From NCBI RefSeq assembly GCF_000723405.1, contig NZ_CCAE010000003.1:155070-219069 (forward strand): a DNA stretch of 64,000 nt, given 5' to 3'. This DNA is from Hydrogenophaga intermedia (lineage in GTDB: Bacteria > Pseudomonadota > Gammaproteobacteria > Burkholderiales > Burkholderiaceae_C). The first letter of the stretch is position 1. The number at the start of each line of letters is the position of its first letter. Below are positions 57,133-64,000 of this stretch, in pieces. The translations under genes and the position numbers were made by a program. Under the pieces are notes generated by a model, which saw only the letters and a list, made by a program, of their open reading frames with translations, had not been told where the DNA came from and made no database searches.

Positions 57133-57859
57133 CGGCGGCCTCCTCGGATTCAGGGACCCAGCGGCCCGGCGTGCGCATGCGCGGCGTGAGCACGGCGTCC
57201 AGCCCGCCCGGCACCGAAGGCAGGCGCAACTCGCCTTCGTGCGGCGGGCCCTTGCGCTTGAACACGCGAACGCGCAGGGCCCAGTCGGCGTCGTGCCGCA
57301 CCAGCAGGCGCAGCGGCGCGGGCGAGGCCTGGCCTTGCGTGGCCTGCGGGCGAAACAGCAGCACCAGGCCATCGTTGCCCTGCGCGCTCACCTGCAGGCG
57401 GCGCAGGGCTTCGGGGTGGGCCTGCGGCAGCCAGGCCAGCAGCGCGCCGCAGGCGTTGGCGCGGATGAGCTGCTCGCTCGCCCACAGGCGCTCGGCCTCG
57501 CTGTCGGCCTGTACCCAGATCAGTTGGCGCGCCGGCAATCCCAGGCGCTGCAGACCGGGGCTGTGCGGTGTCCAGGGCGGGCCGACCAAGGCCAGGCAAC
57601 GGCCGGCCAGTTGCGGCAGGCAGGGCGCCAGCAGGCGCCATTCGTGCGCGCCGGGCCGGGCCTGCAGCACCTCGGTGAGCGCGCGGCAGGGCCAGCCGCC
57701 GCCGGGCAGCTCGCGGTCCAGTGCAGCCCAACCTGAAGTGAGCACTCGCGAAATGGGTGCACCAAGCTCATGGCCGCGCCAGAGGGCGTCGGCCACGCGG
57801 CGCGGCCAGGGCGCCGCGGGCGGGGTGGGGGCCGAGGGCTCGGCCGAAGGGGAGGACAT
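57074..57859 (-). CDS. imuA: ImuA, RecA/SulA-like mutasome protein
   Basis: A 261-residue RecA-like protein. After a Pro/Ala-rich start it shows the ImuA features TSGWAALDRELPGGGWPCRA and LTEVLQARPGAHEWRLLAP, then the core LALVGPPWTPHSPGLQRLGL. It is needed with ImuB and DnaE2 for damage-induced mutagenesis. It is the first gene of the operon; the LexA palindrome lies 5 bases upstream of its ATG, so a leaderless or short-leader transcript is possible. Confidence 0.88.
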   Translation of the reverse strand: MSSPSAEPSAPTPPAAPWPRRVADALWRGHELGAPISRVLTSGWAALDRELPGGGWPCRALTEVLQARPGAHEWRLLAPCLPQLAGRCLALVGPPWTPHSPGLQRLGLPARQLIWVQADSEAERLWASEQLIRANACGALLAWLPQAHPEALRRLQVSAQGNDGLVLLFRPQATQGQASPAPLRLLVRHDADWALRVRVFKRKGPPHEGELRLPSVPGGLDAVLTPRMRTPGRWVPESEEAADVVGRTAPARSERRQHQRA

Positions 57860-57863
57860 GGCA

Positions 57864-57895
57864 TCGTGATACTGTATGCACGTACAGTATCACGA
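57864..57895. promoter_or_regulatory. LexA (SOS) box of the imuA-imuB-dnaE2 operon
   Basis: CTGTATGCACGTACAG (57872-57887) fits the CTGT-N8-ACAG LexA site. It is the core of a larger palindrome with perfect 13-bp arms (57864-57876 and 57883-57895) around a 6-base centre. It starts 5 bases upstream of imuA. Damage-induced expression of the operon follows from this. Confidence 0.9.
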
Positions 57896-57962
57896 CTCAC
57901 GATTCCCTGACGGATGGCCGGGCGTGACGCCTGGTACATCCGCCGGGCGGCGGCAGCGGGCC

Positions 57963-58403
57963 TTAGCGCGCCGGCTGGCTCTGCTGCGCCGCCAGCTGCT
58001 CACGCAGTCGGTCTTCCATCTCGCGCAGCGCGGGCGTGAAGGCCTCGCCGAAGTCCTCGGCCTCGTAGATGCGGCGGATCTCGATCTCCGAGTCGCCGCG
58101 CATGGGGTTGGGGCAGCGCTTGGCCCAGTCGATGGCCTCTTGCAGCGAGGCGCATTGCCAGATCCAGAAGCCGGCGACCAGCTCCTTGGTCTCGGCGAAG
58201 GGGCCGTCGACCACGCGGCGGTTCTTGCCCGAGAAGTGCACGCGCGCGCCCTTGGAGCTGGGGTGCAGGCCCTCGCCCGAGACCATGACGCCAGCGTTCA
58301 CGAGTTCTTCATTGAAGCGGCCCATCTCGGCGAATTCTTCCTCGGTGGGCATCACGCCCGCTTCGCTGTCGGCGGTGGCCTTGATCATCACGATGAAACG
58401 CAT
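57963..58403 (-). CDS. YCII-related (DGPF domain) protein
   Basis: A 146-residue protein of the YCII/DGPF family, with RFIVMIKATADSEAG at the start and VVDGPFAETKELVAGFWIWQ in the centre. ATG at 58403 has AGGAG 7 bases upstream. DGPF proteins often partner ECF sigma factors, but none lies nearby. An inverted repeat GCAAT-N6-ATTGC (58434-58449) lies just upstream and may be regulatory. Function unknown. Confidence 0.88.
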   Translation of the reverse strand: MRFIVMIKATADSEAGVMPTEEEFAEMGRFNEELVNAGVMVSGEGLHPSSKGARVHFSGKNRRVVDGPFAETKELVAGFWIWQCASLQEAIDWAKRCPNPMRGDSEIEIRRIYEAEDFGEAFTPALREMEDRLREQLAAQQSQPAR

Positions 58404-58535
58404 GGGGTTCTCCTGTGTGTTGATGGATACGTCGCAATAGCGGCATTGCATCCACACGACGGCCAGGATCCACCGGGATCGACAGGCTGGCCCTGAGCCC
58501 GCCCCGGGCGCCGACGAACGGCGTCCCTGCCCGCT

Positions 58536-60830
58536 TCAGGCCGCCTCGGCGCGCAGTGCCCTGGCCGCCGCCACCATGTGCGTCAGCGCGGGAATCACCT
58601 CGTGCCATTGGCGCGTTTTCAGGCCGCAGTCCGGGTTCACCCACAGGCGCTGCGCCGGGATGCGCTCGGCCGCCTTCTTCATCAGTTGTTCGATGTGTTC
58701 CTGCGTCGGGATGTTGGGCGAGTGGATGTCGTACACGCCCGGGCCGATCTCGTTCGGGTACTCGAAGTCCTCGAAGGCCTCGAGCAGCTCCATGTCCGAG
58801 CGCGAGGTCTCGATGGTGATCACGTCGGCGTCCATGCCGGCGATGGCCTCGATGATGTCGTTGAACTCCGAGTAGCACATGTGGGTGTGGATCTGGGTCT
58901 CGTCGCGCACGCCGTTGGCGGTGATGCGGAAGGACTCCACGGCCCAAGCCAGGTACTCCTGCCATTGCGCCTTGCGCAGTGGCAGGCCCTCGCGCAACGC
59001 GGCCTCGTCGATCTGGATCACGCGCACGCCGGCCTTCTCCAGATCCAGCACCTCGTCGCGCATGGCCAGTGCCAGTTGTTTGCACGAGACCGAGCGCGGC
59101 TGGTCGTCGCGCACGAAGGACCAGTTGAGGATGGTGACCGGGCCGGTGAGCATGCCCTTCATGGGCCGTTGCGTCAGCGACTGTGCGTAGGTGATCCACT
59201 CCACCGTCATCGCCTTCGGGCGGCTGATGTCGCCGAACAGGATGGGCGGCTTCACGCAGCGCGAACCATAGGACTGCACCCAGCCGAACTGGCTGAAGGC
59301 GTAGCCCTGGAGTTGCTCGCCGAAGTACTCGACCATGTCGTTGCGCTCGGCCTCGCCGTGCACCAGCACGTCCAGGCCCAGGGCCTCCTGCTCGCGCACG
59401 CTGCGTTGAATTTCGGCCTTCATCGCCGCTTGATACGCTGCGTCATCGAGCCGGCCGGCCTTGTGCTCGCTGCGCGCGTGGCGGATCTCGGCCGTCTGTG
59501 GGAAGGAGCCGATGGTGGTGGTGGGGTAGAGCGGCAGCTTGAGGAAGGCGGCCTGTTTGGGGGCGCGTTTCACGTAAGCGCTGTCGCGCTGGCCCAGGCG
59601 GGCACCGATCTTCGCGACCGCGGCCTGCACGGCGGGCTTGTGCACGCGCGGTGAGGCGCGGCGGGCGGCCAGCGCGGCGCGGTTGGCGTCCAGCGCGTCC
59701 CGCGCGGCGGCGCGGCCCTCGCGCAGCGCGGTGGCGAGCACGCGCAACTCGTCGAGCTTCTGCACCGCGAACGCGAGCCAGGACTGGAGTTCGGCGTCGA
59801 GCTTCTGCTCGCTGCGCAGGTCCACCGGCACGTGCAGCAGCGAGCACGAGGGCGCGATCCACAGCCGATCCCCCAGGCGCTCGGCGATGGGTTCCAGCCA
59901 GTTCAGGACCGCGTTGAGGTCGGTCTTCCAGATGTTGCGGCCGTCGATCACGCCCAGCGACAGCACCTTGTGCGCGGGCAGCAGGTTGAGCACGGGCAGC
60001 ACGTCCTCGCGGCCGCGCACGGCGTCGATGTGCAGGCCGGCCACGGGCAGGTTGGCCGCGAGGTAGCCGTTCTCCAGCAGCGGGCCGAAGTAGGTGGCCA
60101 GCAGCAGCTTGACCTTGCTGGTCTTGAGCTGGTGGTAGGCGGTGTTGTACGCGTGGCGCCAGTGTTCGTCGAGCTCGGTGACCAGCAGCGGTTCGTCGAT
60201 CTGCACCCACTCCACGCCTTGCGCGGCCAGGGTGTCCAGCAGTTGCGTGTAGACGGCCAGCAGCGCCGGCAGCAGCGTGAGCTTGTCGGTGCCGTCTTTG
60301 GACTTGCCGAGGGAGAGGTAGGTGACGGGGCCCACGATCACGGGCTTGGCTTTCACGCCTTGCGCGCGCGCTTCGGCCAGTTGGTCGAGCAGGCGGGAGG
60401 CGTCGAGCGTGAAGCTGGTGCCGGCGTCGAACTCGGGGACGATGTAGTGGTAATTGGTGTCGAACCACTTGGTCATCTCGCCGGCGGCCACGCCGCCGCA
60501 GCAGGCGGTGTGGTCGTCGGTGCTCTGCGCGCTTCGGCCGCGCGCCACGCGGAAGTAGTTGTCCAGTGCGTCGCCATGGAAGCCGCGCACGCGCGCCGGC
60601 AGGTTGCCTAGGGTGAAGCTCATGTCGAGCACCTGGTCGTAGAAGGAGAAGTCGCCCACGGGAACGAGGTCGAGGCCGGTCTGCTCGGCCCAGTGCTGCT
60701 GGCGCAGGTGCGCGCCTTCGGCCTGCAGTTGCTCGCGCGACGACTGGCCCTTCCAGTACGCCTCCTGGGCGAACTTCAATTCACGTTTCGCGCCGATGCG
60801 GGGGAAGCCGAGGTTGTGTGCGGTGACCAT
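58536..60830 (-). CDS. metE: Cobalamin-independent methionine synthase MetE
   Basis: A 764-residue MetE of normal length. It starts [20 protein letters not shown] and holds both barrels; the C-terminal zinc site is seen in [10 protein letters not shown] (His, Cys) and [10 protein letters not shown] (Cys), with Glu in [14 protein letters not shown]. It transfers a methyl group from 5-methyltetrahydropteroyl-triglutamate to homocysteine. ATG at 60830 is preferred to an upstream TTG. It is divergent from a MetR-type gene across a gap with paired MetR-like sites. Confidence 0.96.
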   Translation of the reverse strand: MVTAHNLGFPRIGAKRELKFAQEAYWKGQSSREQLQAEGAHLRQQHWAEQTGLDLVPVGDFSFYDQVLDMSFTLGNLPARVRGFHGDALDNYFRVARGRSAQSTDDHTACCGGVAAGEMTKWFDTNYHYIVPEFDAGTSFTLDASRLLDQLAEARAQGVKAKPVIVGPVTYLSLGKSKDGTDKLTLLPALLAVYTQLLDTLAAQGVEWVQIDEPLLVTELDEHWRHAYNTAYHQLKTSKVKLLLATYFGPLLENGYLAANLPVAGLHIDAVRGREDVLPVLNLLPAHKVLSLGVIDGRNIWKTDLNAVLNWLEPIAERLGDRLWIAPSCSLLHVPVDLRSEQKLDAELQSWLAFAVQKLDELRVLATALREGRAAARDALDANRAALAARRASPRVHKPAVQAAVAKIGARLGQRDSAYVKRAPKQAAFLKLPLYPTTTIGSFPQTAEIRHARSEHKAGRLDDAAYQAAMKAEIQRSVREQEALGLDVLVHGEAERNDMVEYFGEQLQGYAFSQFGWVQSYGSRCVKPPILFGDISRPKAMTVEWITYAQSLTQRPMKGMLTGPVTILNWSFVRDDQPRSVSCKQLALAMRDEVLDLEKAGVRVIQIDEAALREGLPLRKAQWQEYLAWAVESFRITANGVRDETQIHTHMCYSEFNDIIEAIAGMDADVITIETSRSDMELLEAFEDFEYPNEIGPGVYDIHSPNIPTQEHIEQLMKKAAERIPAQRLWVNPDCGLKTRQWHEVIPALTHMVAAARALRAEAA

Positions 60831-60880
60831 GAGCAATGCCTTGTGCGATGGGATGTCAAGGCCGGCATGGTGTCCGCTCG

Positions 60881-60935
60881 ATCCATGAAAGTAAAATGGT
60901 CATTTATCAACAATCGATCGAAATTGTTCATGGAT
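60881..60935. promoter_or_regulatory. MetR-type binding region between metE and metR
   Basis: ATCCATGAA (60881-60889) and TTCATGGAT (60927-60935) are perfect 9-bp inverted copies 37 bases apart, each holding a TGAA/TTCA half of the MetR consensus. Between them AACAAT (60909-60914) and ATTGTT (60923-60928) form a second repeat around 8 bases. The region spans the divergent promoters, fitting activation of metE and autoregulation of metR. Confidence 0.65.
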
Positions 60936-60940
60936 AGAAA

Positions 60941-61864
60941 ATGCTCGAACGTTCGCACCTGACCATCATCCAGGCGGTGGAGCGCGAGGGCACGCTCACC
61001 GCCGCGGCGGATGTGTTGCACACCACCCAGTCCGCGCTGAGCCACACCATGCGCAAGCTGGAACAGCAGCTCGGCACGGACGTGTGGCACCGCGAGGGTC
61101 GCAGCCTGCGCCTGACGCAGGCGGGCCAGTACCTGCTGGCCGTGGCCACGCGTGTGCTGCCGCAGTTCACCCAGGCCGAGGAGCGCGTGCGCCAGTTCGC
61201 GCAGGGCGAGCGCGGCGCGCTGCGCATCGGCATGGAATGCCACCCGTGTTACCAGTGGCTGTTGAAGGTGGTGTCGCCCTATCTGGCGCGCTGGCCCGAC
61301 GTGGACGTGGACGTGAAGCAGAAATTCCAGTTCGGCGGCATCGGCGCGCTGTTCGGCTACGAGATCGACCTGCTGGTGACACCCGACCCGCTGCACAAGC
61401 CCGGCCTGCACTACGAACCGGTGTTCGACTACGAGCAGGTGCTGGTGGTGGGCGCGAAGCACCCGCTGGCGCAGGCGGCCTACGTGAAGCCCGCGCAGCT
61501 CACGAACGAGGTGCTGATCACCTACCCCGTGGCCACCGACCGGCTCGACGTCTACACGCAGTTCCTGCAGCCGGCGGGCATCACGCCGCGCCAGCACAAG
61601 ACCATCGAGACCACCGACATCATGTTGCAGATGGTGGCCAGCGGCCGCGGCGTGGCGGCGCTGCCGCGCTGGCTGGCCGAGGAGTACGCGGGCAAGATGA
61701 AGGTGGTGCCGGTGCGCCTGGGCAAGCAGGGCATCGCCAAGCAGATCCACCTCGGCGTGCGCGAGGCGGACCTGGAGATCGACTACCTCAAGGGCTTCAT
61801 TGCGCTGGCGCGCGAGCCGGCGGCCGGCCCGCGGCCAAAGCCGGCGCGCGCGCCACGGCCCTAG
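60941..61864 (+). CDS. metR: MetR-type LysR transcriptional regulator
   Basis: A 307-residue LysR regulator of the MetR branch: MLERSHLTIIQAVEREGTLT, TTQSALSHTMRKLEQQLGT, and the MetR-like effector region RIGMECHPCYQWLLKVV. In known systems homocysteine is the co-effector and metE the target. The divergent metE gene and paired half-sites support the name. The last stop overlaps that of the convergent TonB receptor gene in the tetranucleotide CTAG. Confidence 0.92.
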   Translation: MLERSHLTIIQAVEREGTLTAAADVLHTTQSALSHTMRKLEQQLGTDVWHREGRSLRLTQAGQYLLAVATRVLPQFTQAEERVRQFAQGERGALRIGMECHPCYQWLLKVVSPYLARWPDVDVDVKQKFQFGGIGALFGYEIDLLVTPDPLHKPGLHYEPVFDYEQVLVVGAKHPLAQAAYVKPAQLTNEVLITYPVATDRLDVYTQFLQPAGITPRQHKTIETTDIMLQMVASGRGVAALPRWLAEEYAGKMKVVPVRLGKQGIAKQIHLGVREADLEIDYLKGFIALAREPAAGPRPKPARAPRP

Positions 61865-63924
61865 AACTTCAGCCGTGCGCCCACGTAGAGCGAACGCGGT
61901 GCGCCCGGCGTGAGGATGGCGTCGTTCGCCCCCGCCCGGTCGCGCACGCTGAACATGGACACGTACTGCTTGTCGCCCAGGTTGCGCGCTTCGGCGAACA
62001 CCTCCCAGTCCTTGGCGGTGAAGCCCGCGCGCAGGCCCCACAGGGTGTAGGAGTCGACCCGGTAGGTGTTGGCGAAGTCGGCCCAGCGGCTGCTCACCAC
62101 ATCCAGGGTGGGGCCGGCGAAGAAGCCGCTGGCGTGGCGATAGATCATTTCCGCTCGCAGCGCGAGCTTCGGTGCCGCCGGCAGCGTGTTGTTGCCGTAG
62201 AGCGGATCGTTGCGGAAGCGGAAGTGGTTGAGCGTGAGGTTGACCAGGGGTTCGAGTCGGTGCCGGCCGCTGTGGCCCATGGCGAAGCTGCCGCCCACCT
62301 GGGCTTCCACGCCGGCGTGCACCGTGTCGTCGGCGTTGATCGACAGGCTGGTGCCGGGCGCGGTGGGGTCGTCACGCGAGAGGATCTCATTGCGCAGCTT
62401 CGTGTAGTACACGGCCAGGTCCCAGTTCCAGCGGTTGCCGCCGCCCAGGGCCTTCTGGCCACGCGCACCCACCTCGAACACCGTGCCACTCATGGCGTCG
62501 AGCAGGGTGTTGGGCGGGCCACCGGGGGTTTCGTCTTCCAGCTCGTACAGAGTGGGCGCTTCATACACGCGGCTGATGTTGGCGAACAGCTGTGCGTCGG
62601 GCGTGAGCTGACGGATCAGGCCCACGCGCGGGTTGAGGCTGTCGTAGTCGCCCTCGAGGTTGGAGGTGGCGACCTCGCGGCGGGTCGTCACCGCCTGGGC
62701 GCCATAGACCAGCGTCCAGTTCGGCGCGAACTGCCAGCGGTCCATCACGAACAGCTCCAGGTTGTCGGCCTTGTTGTCGACCACGGCGAAGCGCGTCCGC
62801 GCGCCGCCGGGCGTGTAGCTGTCGTTGCCGCCGTCCACGGTGGTCTGGGCCCAGTTCAGGCCGACCAGCAGGTCGTGCGCGCCCATGCGGCGCTGGTAGC
62901 GCACCGTGCTGCCCACGGTGCGCTGCTCGGTGTCGATGAGCAGCGAGAAGAATGGCGGCGCGTAGACGATGGGGTGGAAGAGCTGCTGGTTCTCGACCGA
63001 CAGACCGACCGTGAGTTGGCTGTCGGCGTCGATGTCCCACACCGTCTTGTTGGCCAGGCGCCAGGTCTTGACGTTGTACTGGTAGTCGCCGGCGATGGCC
63101 TCGGCCGAGCCCTGGCGCGGGTTGTCCAGCCACTGCTGGCGCGTCAGGCCACCGGGCAGTTCCTGGTCGTTGTCGATGGCGCTGAGGTAGACGCGTGTGC
63201 TCACGCGGTCGCCGAGCTGCCAGCCGCCGTTGGCGTACAGGCTGGTGCGTTCCTGTTGCTGGTGTCCGCGAAAGCCGTCGTAGCGTCGCGTCTCGGCGGT
63301 GACCAGGCCGTCGAATGCGCCGCTGACGGTGCCGAGGGTGACCCGTCCCTGGCGCTCGCCGAAGCTGCCGGCGCCGACCAGCACTTCATTGGGCGCGCCG
63401 TCGCGCGCGGTGGGCGTGATGAAGTCGATCGCGCCGCCCAGGGTGCTGGCGCCGTAGGTGAGCGCGTTGGCGCCGCGCGCCACGATGGCGTAGCGCGCCG
63501 ACATCGGATCGACGTCGCGGTTGTGGTTGTTGCCGTCGGCCGCGCTCACGGGCAGGCCGTCCTGCAGCATGCGCATGCCGTTGCCGTCGTAGTTGGTGGC
63601 GTCCAGGTTGGAGCCGCGGCTGGAGAGGAAGACGGAGTCGCCGGTGGAGCCGCCCGCAGCCCACAGGCCGGGCGTGTAGCGCAGCATGTCGGCGAGGTTG
63701 CTGACGCCGCGCTGGCGCAGGCTGTCGCCATCGATGAGCGAGACGCCGCCGGGGGTGAGGGCCTGTTCGGCCTGCAGCGCTTCGCGCGTGGGATCGGCCG
63801 CTTTGTCGGCCTTGATGGTGATGGTGGGCAACTGGCCCGCGGCCTGTGGGGATGGGGCGGGTTGGGCCCATGCGCAGGGGGACAGCACGGCCGCGCACAG
63901 CGCAGCGCATGACGGACGGTTCAT
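61861..63924 (-). CDS. TonB-dependent outer-membrane receptor
   Basis: A 687-residue receptor. A signal peptide (CAALCAAVLSPCAWAQP) is followed by a TonB-box-like TITIKAD stretch, the plug domain (LADMLRYTPGLWAAGGSTGD, FLSSRGSNLDATNYDGNGMR, GANALTYGASTLGGAIDF) and a beta-barrel ending in LGVG-type residues with a terminal Phe (SLYVGARLKF). It imports a scarce ligand such as a siderophore, metal complex or vitamin. It converges with metR and has no operon partner in the window; no cobalamin riboswitch or Fur box is seen in the 76 bases left upstream. Ligand unknown. Confidence 0.92.
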   Translation of the reverse strand: MNRPSCAALCAAVLSPCAWAQPAPSPQAAGQLPTITIKADKAADPTREALQAEQALTPGGVSLIDGDSLRQRGVSNLADMLRYTPGLWAAGGSTGDSVFLSSRGSNLDATNYDGNGMRMLQDGLPVSAADGNNHNRDVDPMSARYAIVARGANALTYGASTLGGAIDFITPTARDGAPNEVLVGAGSFGERQGRVTLGTVSGAFDGLVTAETRRYDGFRGHQQQERTSLYANGGWQLGDRVSTRVYLSAIDNDQELPGGLTRQQWLDNPRQGSAEAIAGDYQYNVKTWRLANKTVWDIDADSQLTVGLSVENQQLFHPIVYAPPFFSLLIDTEQRTVGSTVRYQRRMGAHDLLVGLNWAQTTVDGGNDSYTPGGARTRFAVVDNKADNLELFVMDRWQFAPNWTLVYGAQAVTTRREVATSNLEGDYDSLNPRVGLIRQLTPDAQLFANISRVYEAPTLYELEDETPGGPPNTLLDAMSGTVFEVGARGQKALGGGNRWNWDLAVYYTKLRNEILSRDDPTAPGTSLSINADDTVHAGVEAQVGGSFAMGHSGRHRLEPLVNLTLNHFRFRNDPLYGNNTLPAAPKLALRAEMIYRHASGFFAGPTLDVVSSRWADFANTYRVDSYTLWGLRAGFTAKDWEVFAEARNLGDKQYVSMFSVRDRAGANDAILTPGAPRSLYVGARLKF

Positions 63925-64000
63925 GTGTGTTCTTTCGGTGTTCGGGACGACGGGCGCGCGCGGCCAGCCACGCGACGTGGCCGTGCGGGCGGAGCGGGGG

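Noticed and set aside
61084..63912. A 942-codon rightward open frame opposite the TonB receptor
   Set aside because: It begins inside metR in another frame and runs antisense to a receptor with intact plug and barrel features.
63925..64000. Possible cobalamin riboswitch ahead of the TonB receptor
   Set aside because: Only 76 bases are present and no B12-box-like segment is seen; the window ends before the region could be judged.

Overview
The window is GC-rich bacterial chromosome of a betaproteobacterium, most likely Burkholderiales and probably Comamonadaceae-like. That placement is an inference from the DUF4148 protein, the imuA-imuB-dnaE2 cassette, the many TRAP and Liv-type transporters, and the dense pairs of regulators divergent from short catabolic operons. 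No rRNA, tRNA, CRISPR array, prophage or insertion sequence is visible. Coding density is very high. No gene-free stretch exceeds 300 bases; the longest is 17589-17814 (226 bases).

Layout. (1) 1-11717 is an IclR-controlled catabolic island. A CoA-transferase (cut by the window edge) and an amidase run leftward. Rightward come iclR, an HpcH/HpaI aldolase, a class II aldolase, a DctP-DctQ-DctM TRAP transporter, a second amidase, a ThDP-dependent lyase and a beta-hydroxyacid dehydrogenase. (2) 11720-14240 holds a DUF4148 secreted protein, a small membrane protein, a B3/B4-domain protein, and an ArsR-type regulator with a NIPSNAP protein. (3) 14317-17588 is a nitrate/sulfonate/taurine-type ABC importer. 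(4) 17815-21438 holds an SRPBCC protein, an SDR/LysR divergent pair, and an Rrf2 regulator with a thioredoxin-reductase-like flavoprotein. (5) 21567-27448 is a GntR-controlled operon: FAA-hydrolase-family protein, TRAP transporter and a D-2-hydroxyacid dehydrogenase of the FAD/GlcD type. (6) 27476-35048 is a MarR-controlled operon encoding a phthalate-dioxygenase-type Rieske oxygenase, its FMN/2Fe-2S reductase and, between them, a complete five-gene Liv-type ABC importer. (7) 35045-37261 is a LytTR regulator divergent from a membrane acyltransferase. (8) 37220-44161 is an IclR-controlled quinate/shikimate-type operon: a 3-dehydroshikimate dehydratase split into two genes, an AroE homologue, a TRAP transporter and an AroQ homologue. 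(9) 44235-50711 holds MgtC and small regulator/enzyme pairs ending in a TetR-DUF1428-MFS efflux operon. (10) 50744-52599 is a TetR/glycosyltransferase pair. (11) 52655-57859 is the SOS mutasome imuA-imuB-dnaE2 behind a LexA box. (12) 57963-63924 holds a YCII protein, metE/metR and a TonB-dependent receptor.

Most regions follow one logic: a single regulator, a readable palindromic operator in the divergent gap, an importer, and two to four enzymes joined by ATGA/GTGA start-stop overlaps. Substrates are mostly unknown. The two areas most likely to hide undescribed biochemistry are the 0-11.7 kb island, whose HpaI-type aldolase has Gln at the catalytic-His position, and the 37-44 kb cluster, where the AroE and AroQ homologues have both lost residues that normally bind shikimate or dehydroquinate.
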